Translations under genes and position numbers: made by a program | Origin: Irpex lacteus | Taxonomy: Eukaryota; Basidiomycota; Agaricomycetes; Polyporales; Irpicaceae | NCBI GenBank assembly: GCA_001986395.2 | Contig: MQVO02000012.1 | Coordinates: 992,001 to 1,056,000 of the forward strand | Length of the DNA stretch: 64,000 nt | Reading direction: 5' to 3' | The notes under the pieces: generated by a model | Databases searched by the model: none | Seen by the model: only the letters and a program-made list of their open reading frames with translations | Told to the model about the DNA's origin: nothing | Shown: positions 36,652 to 48,758 of the stretch, piece by piece | Layout of the letters: each line of letters opens with the position of its first letter | Position numbering within the stretch: the stretch's first letter is position 1

Positions 36652-37663
36652 TGTTTGCATCCGTTATTGTACTGTAGGTTTTGGCTGTTATATGATCTGT
36701 TTACGGTGATTTCTCCCAGTGGTCTTTGAGACAAACGTTTATGGTAAAGCCTACAGAGCAGATTGTACCTCAAGTGCGCTCACGTTGTCACATAGGAAGT
36801 GATTTCCAACGTACACGGTTCAAAGACATCTAGCACACATGTCACCTACGGACATGAAAGCAGGGCGACAATAAGTATACGTAAAGCAGGAATGAAAGCA
36901 GTTGGCTCCTTACATGAGGTATCAAGCTTTAAGATTGGGAGAATACTCAATGTGACGGATAAAGGTAAGCGTGCGCAAGTACATAATCGATAGCAGAACG
37001 AATGAAGCAGAGCCGTTAGGAGCACAGATAGCAGAACGGATTGGAGTCGAAAGTATGTGGGTATACTAGGCTATGTATGGAATGAATTTAGGATCGTGAA
37101 TGGGGGTCTCGGTGGTCCTGAAAAAGATTGAACCCGACTCTGAAGCAAGCCTAGAAGGCAAGCCAAAGCAGTAGGGTATCGCCTGGAAGAAATATAAGCA
37201 CAGTAACTCCTAGGCACGCAACGAGCTCATACCTGATATCAGTAGGTTACACCTGACTGAGGTAACTCAGGGAGGGTGTAAGCTGAGCGAAAGCCCTCAT
37301 GGCGTGCACGGTGTAAGTCCACAGTAGGAAGGCGGCTATGACAACTACAGTTTTCATAGTGCGGGGTTCCACGAGCGTTGAGAACCAGGTCATGCGGCTA
37401 GGCAATGAAATGTGGTCGACTCCAGGGTTGGCCTGGCATTGGCTGGAAGTGACTAAGTGGAGAGCATATAGCAAGACGGACCTGGAAAACGAAAGGCGTG
37501 GAATGGTAGGTAGTCAGATATCGGGAAATCCGGATCGCAGGATGGGTGTATAGGGTGTAAGAAGATGTCAAGATTCAATGACTGACCAGATACACAGGGT
37601 AGACGGAGCCGCGAGGAGTGCAGGCGCGTTCTTCCATGGGGAGGAGGCATTACGTTTAGCATT
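36652..37663. other. Spacer between RPT2 and membrane-protein gene A
   Basis: No confident gene. A reverse frame at 37247-37474 has one hydrophobic stretch (VVVIAAFLLWTY) and could be a further exon of the membrane-protein gene to the right, but I found no splice path that joins it cleanly. Confidence 0.35.
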
Positions 37664-38279
37664 CTAAAGATGGATACGAGTCAGCAATATGCCAAATATG
37701 AAGACGGGGATGAAGATAGAAGGGCGCCGTATGTGACATGACTTGGATTGATGTGACCAGGCATGATGCCCCGCGGCGATGTGCTAGGAAAGGTGACATA
37801 CCTCCATCCATATAAGAATGCTCTGGTTTTCGAGAGTCACCCAGCGCAATTGGTTCGCGTTCCAAAAGCTGAGGGTGATGCTTGCGAGACCGCAGAAAAG
37901 ACTCATGACCCCAGCACCCCAAGACATGGGTGCACAGTCCGGCCCCATGAGAGTGGTGAAAGTCATGCTGTCTGGTTTCGCCAGGCCCCTCAGAACGGTG
38001 CTATAAAAAGTGGCGTTCAGATGTTAGATATGAATAGGGCCTGGTGTGAGAGTGCGAATGGCATACTCACTTTACGATAGCGATTGAAACTATGATGTAT
38101 TTGACGCAGGCGGTATAGTACGCTGCGCCGAAGTTCGTGACGAGTTGGAGAGTCTGTGGCAGGGCGGGAATCCGATTTTGAATAGCTTGTGTTCCAAGAG
38201 CGGTGACAAGGGCTTCAAACTCCGGCGGCAGATGCAATAGCAAGATGCTGGCCACAAAACTGATGGCGCGATGCATCAT
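37664..38279 (-). CDS. Predicted multi-pass membrane protein A, function unknown
   Basis: Three exons in coding order (38071-38279, 37802-38000, 37664-37741) close in frame to 161 residues. About four hydrophobic segments are visible: AISFVASILLLHL near the start, AAYYTACVKYIIVSIAIV, MSLFCGLASITLSFW, and PSIFIPVFIFGILLTRI at the end. No catalytic motif and no family I can name. The stop falls just after the last membrane segment. Because a hydrophobic reverse frame lies 200 bp further on, the true protein may be longer, or this may be a truncated paralogue of the other membrane proteins between 39 and 54 kb. Confidence 0.5.
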
Positions 38280-39005
38280 CTTCTCCTATGTGACGGTATC
38301 TATCGGAAGGCCGGATTTGTACACGGTCAATTATTCTGACTAGCCTATAGCTATCCAGATGCTAGGGATATCCGAAGATACAAATGCTACAACGCAGGTT
38401 AGTAGCAAGTGATTCCGGGTGTGACTGTTTACCGGCAGGGGGAGACACACTTCAGGCTAACGACAGGGCCTGAGACCTGTTATAAGAATGACCAGAACTA
38501 CCTGGATATTTCACCAAGCTAATAGCGGTATATGGAAAACAGAGCATAGCACTTGGGCTGTGATAATAGGAATTCCTAGGACTCTGGACGGCCTGTGCAG
38601 CACAGCATCAGCGACGCAGTGCATGCCAGATATAGGTTCACAGCCTAGTAAACGTCGTCCTCTGTGCTTGAGAGATATCAATGTAGATATTAGGAACAGT
38701 AACAGAGCTTACTATAACCATTCAAGTCAAGTGTAGCGAGTTATGACTACATTTCGTCACGGTATCGGAGAGGGGCGTTGAATACACGAAAACAACCGTA
38801 TTCGGAAAGAATCTAATAATCATGCCGATTTTGCCGAGCGCTAGTTGTGAATGTATATACTGCACAGCTCATGTCACAACGTTGCCACTGTCAGACAACT
38901 TGCATGGGTAAAGTTTCCTTGTTCGCTGCGGAAGATGAATCCCTGTCAAACTAACGGCATTGGAAGACTGCCTGTAGGCTTATGCGTGTCAGATAAGCCA
39001 ATGGC
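38280..39005. other. Intergenic between membrane-protein genes A and B
   Basis: Divergent spacer with no recognised feature; an 82-codon forward frame at 38488 is unsupported. Confidence 0.4.
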
Positions 39006-40150
39006 ATGAATCCGGTCGCAGTCATCTGCCCAAATATAACACTGCCTCCTGATTATTACAGCTTCTGGGCGGTGTAAGTCGACTCTTATAAGCCCTCCGC
39101 CGACTTTGTATCAATCCAGTTCCATTCGCCTGATCACTCTGATGTCTTACAGCGACAGAATTCCTCCCCCAGCTCAGTGAGAACCATTGTAATTCACATA
39201 AATGACTCGCTGACACTCTACTAGTGATGCTCTAGATATTCCCCCATGCCCACACAGCCTCCAGGTAGACCCTACTACTGCGCACCTGGTACCCTTGATA
39301 GGCTCTTGTCCTCGTGGTCTAATCGTGTCTATTGAAGATGAAAGCGATGTCCCGGAGGGCTTTCTCGCCGCGATCACCAGCCAGACAAACTCTAACATTT
39401 TTGTCCCCGCAGTGATGTTAGGGTCTGTAATGTTCCACGTCGTTCGAAAAATACAACATATTCTGAACAAATCTTGCAGGCCATTGAATACCATGAGAAC
39501 GATGCCTGGCATAGCGCACAATCCGATCCTTAGATCCATCAGCTACATCGCTGGCATTGCGGACGTGGCAGCATTGCTATGCGCAGTGGTGCTACGAGCC
39601 CGAATGTACTACCTGAAAAGAAGAGGTAGATCAGAACACTTCGCAGAGGTCAGTGGTCCATTTCCCTCCCTCACAACCTTCGTTTATCGATCCTCCTCCA
39701 ATCATCCCTCCGCTTATCCACGTTAAGCCTTATCTTGTATTATCTTGCGGATAAACTGACCCTTTACAGGACTTCTATGCTTTACGTAGGCTTCGCTACG
39801 GCGATACCGCTCTGTGTCTACACTCACCTACAGTTCTCATCTTTGGGTGAGCGATCATGTGCCTGCTCTCGATTAGTGCCATGTTCTGACCAGTCTCATA
39901 TATTCCATGTAGCGTCATGTTCTTGTTTGCATCAGAACTTGTTGGTCTCGTTATGACACTGTCTACGCCTCAGTATCGCGATCAAGAGCAGATGACCTGG
40001 TCTACAGCAGAAACAGGTGCATTCTGGGCGGCCGTCGGCGCGTGTTCGATGTACCTCGCGGGAACGATTTGTACAGCTTTATGTCTCGGGCGAAAGAGGC
40101 CCGCTATCCAGAGGATTGCTCTGCCAATGCCTGTATCCGAAAAGGTTTGA
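39006..40150 (+). CDS. Predicted multi-pass membrane protein B, function unknown
   Basis: Five exons, 39006-39073, 39154-39177, 39225-39648, 39770-39846 and 39913-40150, close in frame to 276 residues. The N-terminal 80 residues are polar and Cys/Pro-containing (MNPVAVICPNITLPPDYYSFWAV). About four membrane segments follow: IFVPAVMLGSVMFHVV, ISYIAGIADVAALLCAVVL, TVLIFGVMFLFASELVGLVM and FWAAVGACSMYLAGTICTALCL. A basic tail follows. The segment NPILRSISYIAGI...VVLRARMYYL resembles NPILRIGTYAACI...ILRVRLKFV in gene C, so the two are probably paralogues. No function can be assigned. The first two short exons are less certain than exons 3-5. Confidence 0.55.
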
Positions 40151-41745
40151 AGATAGGTGATTGTGCTCCATGGACGAGCTGGAAGCTCGCCAATCACTTC
40201 TCCGCCGGCGATTTCCACCTATTGCTACGTAGGCTATCTATGCTGACTGGACCTGATTATCTTGCTATCGCTTGTTTCTTTACCCAGTACAGTGATGCCT
40301 TGTACTACTATGATTTTGAACGGACAACAGCAGTGGAACCCCGGGGAGTATGAAGTTTCTGAACGGCCATTGTACGACTCATGAGTATCACCTATTATAT
40401 GTGAGGCCTAGTACTAGCTAGTGTACGCGTAGGAGAATATCACCATGCTACTAGTATGACTAACCTTCTACTTGTTAAATCTCTGCGGAGAATCGTCTAT
40501 GTGCCAGATTCACTGTGAGCTTCAAGTTGGAGCCGCCTTGCTATGTTCACGAAGAAGCCGACAGTACTTCAAGCTTTCCAAAAGCTCGAAGCCAAAATCC
40601 CATCACGAACTATTTCAAGTTGCTCACAGCATACAGGTACATTCAAGTACGTACACTAGTACTGTACTTCCCATTTGAATATCGCGGCTCTGAGAAGAAT
40701 CTATAGAACTCTATCCCCTGGTCAATCAAGCTTCAAGCTTCAGCAGATACGTCGGTTCAGGAATCCTAAATTGGCGGGGCAAGTTGGTATGTACTACTCG
40801 GACAGGACGGACAGCGTGCTAGTGGCGGTCCCACAGTGGCAACAGTAGCAACAGGTTAGATTTATGTAGACACTGCATAGCTATATATACGGTAGTAAGT
40901 AGGTTAAACGTGTCACTCCATGTCAACGTCAAGTATAGTACTGTCACGGTAGTACATACATTACCTAGCACCGGTACCACACCGCAAAGACGTAAAGAAC
41001 AGACCACGCACGTTCAATCCAACTTGACACCCGATTGTCTTGGCATCGATCACAAGCACTGAGCATCGTACTTAAGTAGGACTGAATGCAATACGCATGT
41101 AGTTATACAAACACCAAATAAATATACTTGTGCGAACCGTACTATATGTAGTAAACAGTAGACAGTAGAGCAAACATGAGATACGGATATGGATATGGAT
41201 GGAGAGGCTTTACAGTATGTAACGTGCGTATGAGATATGTATGGTAGATTATAGCACAGCACAGAATATGACGGAGGAGGAGGAGAGAGGAGAAGAGGCA
41301 GGATGAACGACGAAGTCCCGAAGTCCCGTGAGGAGATAAAGCAGGTGGTCTGATCGATGCCGAAAATCAAGAACAGGGCGTGTGTTTGTGTGTGTGTGGA
41401 GGTGGTGGGATGGGCGGACAGAGAGACATGAGGTAGACACGAAGAAGATTGAGGGTGGCGGGGATAAGGGAGGAAGAGTGAGGTAGAGGTGGTCTAGCAC
41501 GGATATAAAATACCACATCACATAGGGTAGTAAGCGTAGGGATAAGGCAGGTCTATAGTACTTGGTTAGGATACGCGAAAAGTCCGTGCACGTCAGACAG
41601 AGAGAGGGAGAGAGTGATGAGAAATTGCTGCAGTCAGAGTCTTGTCATGTCTTGTCTGTCCGTTTCGTAGCAAATAGGGAAAGTAGTAGTGTTACAGAGA
41701 AAGAGATAAGGAGGAGAAGGAGGAACGGATGGCTTTAGAGGAGCT
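40151..41745. other. Gene-free, purine-rich spacer
   Basis: Contains simple-sequence stretches including a (GT)n run at about 41380-41398 and GA-rich sequence from 41270 onward. Reverse frames at 41.05-41.5 kb are pyrimidine-biased shadows of this composition. Confidence 0.45.
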
Positions 41746-44104
41746 TTATGGTATCTGGATCTGTGCTTGCTGGGCTTTCGTCAAGTGTGGGCCGTGAGCG
41801 TCCACGTTCGGTACGATTAGCCTATACCATCCCATCGAAGAAAGGAAAGAGAAACCAGACAAATTAGCATACACTCCCACTTGACCAGCAAACAACGCAC
41901 CTCATCCAAAGCCGACCAGCACCACACTTATCCCTCACAACCTCCCACAACCCCCTCGGCGTCACCACCCTCGCACCATCTTTATTACCACTCGCAGCTA
42001 CAGGCCTCCCCTTAACAGCCTCCAACAAACTCATCCTCCCCTCCTTCGTCCCCTCCGCCTCCAGCACCCACTCCCCCCTCCACCCCTCCCCAACGCCCAC
42101 CCCGCCTCCGTCCGGCTCTCGGGCCCAACGTACGGTATCCTCGCCACCCACATGTACTTCTTCACCACCGCGTACCCGAGCGGGCTGTGTGGGCTCGTTA
42201 CGCGCGTGCGCACGTGTGTTAGTGCGAGGTGCGAGAACGGGGAGTCTGTGTCGTCGAAAGGGCGAGAGTTGGGCTTGGAGTTGGAGGGAGAGGTGGATGA
42301 GTGAGAGGGAGGATTAGGAGAGGGGAGAGGAGGGAGGGAGAGTATGAAGCGGACGTCGGAGAGAGGTGGGAGGATGTGGCTGAAGTAGAACGGGGAGGGG
42401 AGAGTCAAGGCGTTCTCGATCGGCGGAGGGGACGGCGGGATATAATGCACGAGCCCATACCCATTAAACATCAACCACCTCCTCCGATGGTTCTGTCTCT
42501 CATTCGAATGCCCAGCCTGAGATTCACTCTCCGGCTCAGGCAGCGGCACGAACCCGAAGTTGCACACCACGTCGCCCGCGGAGAGGTGGTTCCACAGTCC
42601 GGAGGCAATGAGCTGTTCTTCGCACGCCGTGATCGCGACCTCGTCTAGATCCGTGCATGGGACGAAGACCCGTAGTATGGGAGCGCGGAAGCGCGACGTC
42701 GCGAGAGACAAGTCATGCGGTGACGAGGCGCTCGGACGGATGAATGAACTTGGGAATGATGTGGACTGTCTGGATTGTCTGAACTTGGGGATGTCCTTTG
42801 GGGTGGGGCTGGGGGAATCGTTGCTGGATGCGTCCGTTGAGTATTCTGCGGGCGAACGACTGGGCGAGGAGGACGGAGTCGAGGAGCCTCCTAGGGACGA
42901 TTCTCGCGAGTTGTTGAGGGAGGAGACACGCCGCGCGGGGAACTTTGGACGGGGCAGGACACCTAGTTCCTCTTCTGACACGGCGGAAACCATGGAGACC
43001 TAGTCCTCGGCTCACGAGCGTTTTCCTCCATGGTCCGACGTAGTAATTCATTGCGGGCGGGGTATCTGACGGCGGAGGAAGCGGTACTTTCGGCCCCTTG
43101 CCTAGTATCGAAGAGAACCGCTTCATCCCGCGTGAAGACTTGGATTGGTGGAAGTCTGGAGACGTGCGAGGCCCGATCGTCGAGTACGAACGAGAGGCAG
43201 ATGATGCCGTACTCGCGCGTCTGTGTGCTTTTCCGGCAGCTGGGAGAGTATGGCTGTTGTTCGGAGTTGGTTGAGAATCGTGCGCCGGGCCGACGAATAG
43301 AGGTTTAGGAAAGACGAGTTCCCGGACACGACCGCTTCCTGACTGTGTTAACGGAGACGAAGACGGCCACGGCGAAAATTCGTCATAGTCGGGGTAGGCA
43401 TAAGGGGACGCCTGTGCGGAATGCACGAGCGACTGTAGCAATAGTACGATTCGTGAGTGAGCCTGCGTCATGGAGACGAGCTGGAGTGTAATGGGATCTG
43501 TTGGCTGGATGTGCGGCACGTAACGCGGCGAGGCGAGGATCGTCAACGCGTGCATGGGGTAATGGTGAAGCTGCACGCATTGCGATGCGTCTGTGAGGAT
43601 CGCACAAGGTCAGCTGGTACACAGGGCCGTACAGAGCGGAGTGTACTCACTGAATGCCACCAGGTCCTCTATCGATATCTCTATCTGCGGTCCCGGTGAG
43701 GAAGTACCGAGGCATGATTGATATCCAGGCACGAATCGCGACAGGATCGCGTCTTGGGCAGCTGGGTGTGCGACCACGCGTCGGAAGATCTTGCATGTGC
43801 TGATGAGGGCGTGGAATGTGGACAAGGACAGTACGGACAGCAGCGCAGCGAGCGACCGGGGGTCTTCGAGCACTTGCTGTAGCAATACGGGGACCCGCAC
43901 TGGTGCTGCGGGGGTGGCTTTGCGCTTGCCGGCTGCCACTGCGGACAAGGGTGGTTTCGCCGTTTGTGACGACGGCGTTCGTGTTTGTTTTGGTTCCTGA
44001 GGGACTGGTGGCAACGGCCTTTCCTGTCTCATGGCTGGCGAAAGGGCTCTTGGATTGGTGGTGGAATGGATTGCGTTCATTGAGGGCGCGAGGACGGCGG
44101 CCAT
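41746..44104 (-). CDS. Conserved-looking Ser/Pro-rich protein, 707 residues
   Basis: Five exons in coding order (43651-44104, 43040-43590, 42134-42999, 41901-42077, 41746-41821) close in frame to 707 residues. The second intron would be only 40 nt (43000-43039), so that junction needs checking. The N-terminus is Pro/basic-rich. Residues about 70-130 form a helical domain (VLEDPRSLAALLSVLSLSTFHALISTCKIFRRVV) that looks F-box-like, but I cannot confirm this. Ser/Pro-rich linkers are followed by a more ordered domain (APILRVFVPCTDLDEVAITACEEQLIASGLW...VVCNFGFVPLPE, then WLMFNGYGLVHYIPP). The C-terminus (RLIVPNVDAHGPHLTKAQQAQIQIP) is polar. No signal peptide or membrane span, so probably intracellular. 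Confidence 0.7.
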
Positions 44105-44236
44105 GGCGGTTGTTGCTCACGACGAGCAAGGAGGGCGGGAGGATGAGGTCAACACAACGAGGAGGGGGATGTGGACATGGAGGAGAGAGCGCGAAAAATG
44201 TTGGTGGGTAGTTGCGGCATGGCGAAGGAGACAGTA

Positions 44237-44655
44237 CTAGCCTGGGGCGCTCGGAGCGCTGCTCACCTCCGTGCATCCGTAATAACCTTCCATATTTGGA
44301 AGCAAGCATAACTCGTTATTTATTGCGTCATGCCTGCTTCGCGTAAACCACCTTCCTCCACTCACCGTCTTCGCTCTGAAACACGTAAAATATATTCGTC
44401 CTCTCTTCGCCTCCTTCCACAATACAACGCCTAAATCCCCTCTCAGGCAGCCGCTGCCAACCTGCTGCTGGCTGTTTTTTGGCGGCAGAATAGAAGACGA
44501 TCCAGCGTTCCTGAAAATAACAACTCGCTAGCGGATCTAAGCCAAATCTCGGCGTCCTGACGCTCGCACCGTCCGCGCATGGCCGGCGTCTCCAGCCACG
44601 TCTTCTCGACCCTGATATAAAACGCTTCGATAATCTTGGAGTCAACGTCCCGCAA
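44237..44655 (-). CDS. Hypothetical fragment next to a MITE
   Basis: A reverse-strand frame ends at 44328 with a protein-like stretch (ERWIVFYSAAKKQPAAGWQR and a GEWRKVVYAKQA end). A second overlapping frame covers 44443-44655. Neither has an ATG within 420 bp, and the frame runs into the inverted repeat at 44656. It could be the 3' remnant of a gene cut by that insertion, or spurious. No family recognised. Confidence 0.25.
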
Positions 44656-44874
44656 TAGAGTATTTTGGTTGGATGTTTAAAACATTTTTTTCTATACGGT
44701 TGGAGCTGTCGGATTTTCCCGATTGCTGCGCCAACGGCTGAGGCTCGCTACCTATTGGCCGTTGTGATTGGTGGGTTGACGAGATTTACGCTCCAAGCAC
44801 TGCTAGAAAATTAGGCGAGTGGAGCCCAAATATTTCGCAGAAATCGATTTAAATTGCCCAACCAAAATACTCTA
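44656..44874. mobile_element. Probable MITE with 17-bp terminal inverted repeats
   Basis: The sequence tagagtattttggttgg at 44656-44672 is the exact reverse complement of 44858-44874. Similarity continues inward (gtttaaa / atttaaa). The element is 219 bp, has no coding capacity, and begins and ends with TA, consistent with the TA target duplication of Tc1/mariner-derived MITEs. Family assignment is inference. Confidence 0.65.
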
Positions 44875-46026
44875 ATGCAATGCGTTCAAGGAGTACAAAC
44901 TCCCCGCACCTCCAGGTGTCAGTCATATGTTTTGCAACAAAACAAACGGCCGCAGGCTCTCCACTATGTTATTACCCTCCAGTACCCGGATTGTCCGAGA
45001 GACGCACAGGCGTCGGAGCCTGGCCACGTTCCATCTCAATGTGAGTACCGCACCTTCGTCGCTTGCACTGCGGCCCCCTCTCTCATCAGCACGGCTTGAT
45101 AACGCTCATCGCCTCCGTCCTCAATCAGAACGCTCGAGAGTCGACTCTTGTCCTTATTCCCTCGCGAGTACGAAGGTACGATACTTGCCAGCTCGACACC
45201 AGCAAGAAATGAAATGACGTCGGGATACCGTAGACGTCACCTCCATGGCCAAATAGTTGTAGCCGACTCCCCAACCCCGACGGATGCCGCGCTCGTCTGC
45301 AATTTCGCGTAGCCCTTCGCGACTGCAATCAGTGATCAACGAGCGAGTGTAAGTAATAATAGTAAGTATGGCCACCGTAAGAGCCGAAGAGCGTCCACGA
45401 TCTTCGAAATCAACGTCGTGTTGATCACTTCCTGTTCCGCAGGCCATACTGGGCGCTCAATTAACCGCGGATCACCTCACTCCCTGCGCGTGTGCACTGT
45501 GCACTGGTACAATGAAGAGGTACGCTCATTTATCACTTGTGCAGCGCATCTGCTCAACAGCTCTCAACACTTAGCTTATCGCCGTATAATAGCCTGGTCA
45601 GCAACCCGTGCTCGTCGCATCAGGCACGCCAGCTATTCTTCTGTGTGAAGTCTGCACACGGACCGTCGTATTCCGTGACAAGCGGACTATCATATAGCTA
45701 TATTCCTCTCAGTGGCGCTGTCAAATGAAGTCACTAACCAGGCATGTATTTGTCTCTCTTTTGGTGTACCAAAAATATAGGCAGCACTTGTACTAACTCG
45801 GTGGCACGAGTTTATCATGTCATTGTTGTCGTTAGCGACCAACGTAGATAAGTCAGCGCTCGTTGTCTACCCCTGTCGATCTGCTCGAGGTTAACAGATT
45901 TGAGTTATAGGTAGCTGGGATATGTGGTACAGGTATGTGAGCTGCCAGTGATTGTGATGTCGTTCAAGTTGACGTTGCGCGTCGGGGGGAATTTCATAGG
46001 GGTGTCAGTGAGGCCCGGGGCTTGGT
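44875..46026. other. Intergenic, no gene recognised
   Basis: Frames of up to 97 codons on both strands near 44.9-45.7 kb overlap each other and lack any recognisable family or splice chain. Confidence 0.4.
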
Positions 46027-46033
46027 TATAAAG
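46027..46033 (+). promoter_or_regulatory. TATA box of His-rich peptide gene
   Basis: The sequence tataaag precedes the first in-frame codons of the small secreted-protein gene and argues that the ATG at 46199, about 165 bases on, lies within a transcript with a moderate 5' leader. Confidence 0.4.
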
Positions 46034-46198
46034 GTGAGGAAAATGGAAGGTATGAGTTATATCGCTCTGAGACTGTTTCGTCTGTCTTTCCTGGTCGGCT
46101 TTATTCCACTTCTCTCTGTAAGTTTCCCTGCCGTAGTGCAGCGACGAACGACCTTATTTACCCTCCAGACTCCTTGTACTCTCACACTCACTCTAAAG

Positions 46199-46540
46199 AT
46201 GGTCATTATCTGCACCACATCCAGCTTCAAACTCACTCTCCTTCACCTTCTCATAATCCTCACGATGGCCCTACAACTAGCCTACGCAGCACCAAGTCCA
46301 CTACAAGATACCGTCGTGTACCCCAACGCGAACTATCACCGGCACCTCCACCCCCATCCTCACCATCCTCACCTCGACGACGATCACCGCCATGAAAAGC
46401 AGCCTACGAACACATATGTGTCCCTTTACGAGACTGAAGCGCAGAGCACGCTTGCGCTGGGGTGTAGACCACTGAGGTTGCTTGGGGTGCATATTCGGAG
46501 GTGTGCTGAGCAGATGGTGAGTGTCGCTATTACTCGATAG
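46199..46540 (+). CDS. Small secreted His-rich protein
   Basis: Single-exon reading gives 113 residues. A long hydrophobic leader (LTLLHLLIILTMALQLAYA, about residues 13-31) is followed by a His-rich stretch (HRHLHPHPHHPHLDDDHRH) that could bind Cu, Ni or Zn. The frame is open back to 46022, but the ATG at 46199 places the leader correctly. A gtgagt donor at 46517 suggests a possible intron near the end; splicing to 46600 would replace the last eight residues with a short tail. Two Cys are present (in GCRPLR and RRCAEQ). No family recognised. It resembles fungal small secreted proteins or effectors only in a general way. Confidence 0.5.
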   Translation: MVIICTTSSFKLTLLHLLIILTMALQLAYAAPSPLQDTVVYPNANYHRHLHPHPHHPHLDDDHRHEKQPTNTYVSLYETEAQSTLALGCRPLRLLGVHIRRCAEQMVSVAITR

Positions 46541-46963
46541 CTCTTATCATTCTGTGGTCGATGCATGTGCTGATTGAAGTATGCGATGATAGACCAGCAC
46601 TTAGACTTTCTCCTGGATTAGATTCCTGAGGATGATCGTTACGAGAGACTCACGAACGTTGGTGATTTTACTTAATCCCCTGTCACCTGCTGTTGAGGCG
46701 TGTATCACATTCGACTTCGTTCAAGCCTGTAAAAACGCACACACTGCCCTTACACTATAGAATCCTCTAAATTATATTGTAAACATGTATACGTATTATA
46801 GTCTCGATGAGTATCGATAATCTCATTCAAAACACCTTCCTATTCAGGATGCACGTCACATCAGTGTCACACTTCCAGGTGTAACATGCTTACACGCGCT
46901 TGCAATTGCACGAGTTGGCTACTGCCACTATACCACTAACCACCTCTCCATACACGACAAAAA

Positions 46964-48359
46964 ATGTCGGATGTGAGTACGCCAGAACGAATATGTGTAT
47001 ACTTGGAGTGCTTACTTGACGGTTTTCTGTGTAGCTTGAACGAGAGATTTTCGGTTCGGACTCTGACTTGTCTGACGCGGAGTCGGAGGGTATGTACACT
47101 TTCTCTACTCATTTCCCCATTACATCTTTGGCCTCATCAGCTTCGACGCCCATTAACATACACCTATGCTAACATTCATAACCTCTACTAGTCAACTCAA
47201 ACCCCCGCCGCTCCAAACCACCACGCGACTTCGACTCTTCCGGCGGAGACTCCGGTGACGAGTTTAAAGCCTCCAAGGCCTCCAAGCCAAAACGCCAATC
47301 GAGACGGACGAAGAAGGATGGAGAGGGAGAGGAAGGAAGAGCTGTGCAAAGAAAGAGGAAGAGGAAGCCGACGAAGGAGGAGGTCGACTTGAGTACGTTG
47401 CCCGAGAATGAAGGTGCGTTCCTCTGCCGTCCGATTTGAGGCGTAGAGCCTGTGGCTTACAAGGCGTGTTTGGTGACTGTGTTTAGCGAACAAACTGAGA
47501 CTGGACATGCAAATTGACGCAATTATCAAACCAAAGAAGGCTTCCCGTCGGCGAGGAAAGAAGAACGACGAAGACGTCCTGGACAGAGCTGCTGACGAGG
47601 AAGTTTCGAGGCTAAGAGAGATGATGATGAATGCTGCCGCGGAAGATGAGCAGTTGAACAGGGACAAGATGCCCGCTACATCCAAGCTGAGGATGTTACC
47701 GCAGGTCATGGAAGTTCTCCGGAAGTGCGTGTGACATACCTTACGCATCCACGTTGATTGAATACTGACGAGTTGAACATAACTTCCATAGGACATCATA
47801 CGCGCAGAGCATCATAGACAACAATCTTCTAGCTGCCGTCATGAAATGGCTCGAGCCCCTCCCAGACCGATCCCTCCCCGCCCTCGACATCCAAAAAGAG
47901 TTCTTCCCCACACTCCGCAAGATGGACTTCATCGACAAAGACGTCCTTAAAGACTCCAAACTCGGGCGCGTCGTCATGTTCTACACGAAGTCCAAACGCG
48001 TGACAGCCGACATCCAGCGCATCGCCAACGACCTCGTCTCCATCTGGTCGCGACCCATCATCAAGCGCAGCGCGTCGTACCGCGACCGGACGATCGAGAC
48101 TGTTAGCGTCAGCGGCGGGGGACAGGGCGCGGAGAAGTTGAATGCGATTCTGGCGCGGGCGAGGGAGAGCGATAAGAATCGGGTGCGGAAGAACGCGGTG
48201 GCGATCCCGACGAGGGAGTTGGGGAGCTATACGGTTGCGCCTGTGAGCAGTGCGAGTGCGATGAGGAATAATAGGAGCGTGGAGTTTGATACGGAGAGGA
48301 GGAAGGTGGCGGCGGAGAGGATGAGGAAGATTACGAGGAAGGCTACGGCGAAGTCGTGA
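46964..48359 (+). CDS. SPN1: Transcription elongation factor Spn1/Iws1
   Basis: Nuclear factor that binds Spt6 and RNA polymerase II during elongation and mRNA export. Exons 46964-46972, 47035-47089, 47192-47413, 47487-47724, 47792-48359 close in frame to 363 residues. Exon 1 is nine bases (ATG TCG GAT). Residues 1-110 are acidic and then Lys/Arg-rich and disordered. The conserved TFIIS N-terminal (LW-type) domain spans about 165-260, with the signature LLAAVMKWLEPLPDRSLPAL, then RKMDFIDKDVLKDSKLGRVV and IWSRPIIKRSASYRD. The C-terminus is basic. This matches the size and order of fungal Iws1. The gene is convergent with the periplasmic-binding-fold gene to its right, 399 bp between stop codons. 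Confidence 0.93.
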
Positions 48360-48758
48360 GCGCGACTGGAGCTTTGGCGAGTTTTGTGTATTTGTATGGT
48401 CTTTTTAGTCTTTTTTGTATGCTTCTGATGTGGACATTTTTTGCTAGAATATACGGTGTATTGTCATAATCGTGCATAATGAGGCCGTGCAATGGTTGCC
48501 GTTCTACTTTCCTCATCACTATACTGGCTGTTCTTGCCATGTCTGTCCATCACAGACAACAACGTGCAGCGATTTCATCGGAGGGTATTGCTGCTGACGC
48601 CGCCTATGAAGATCAAAGCTCGGTGATAACGATGTTAAACAGGTCTCGAGACGAGTTCTGCTCGACCTGATAGAACGGTGCTGTCGGACGGAAGCTATAT
48701 TTGTTGTACTAATAATTACATATCACCCTACGAGCTCCATCTCAGTACACATATTGCC

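Noticed and set aside
42301..43003. Forward frames of 115-147 codons over 42.3-43.0 kb
   Set aside because: Shadows of the reverse-strand 707-residue gene, whose exons close in frame across the region.
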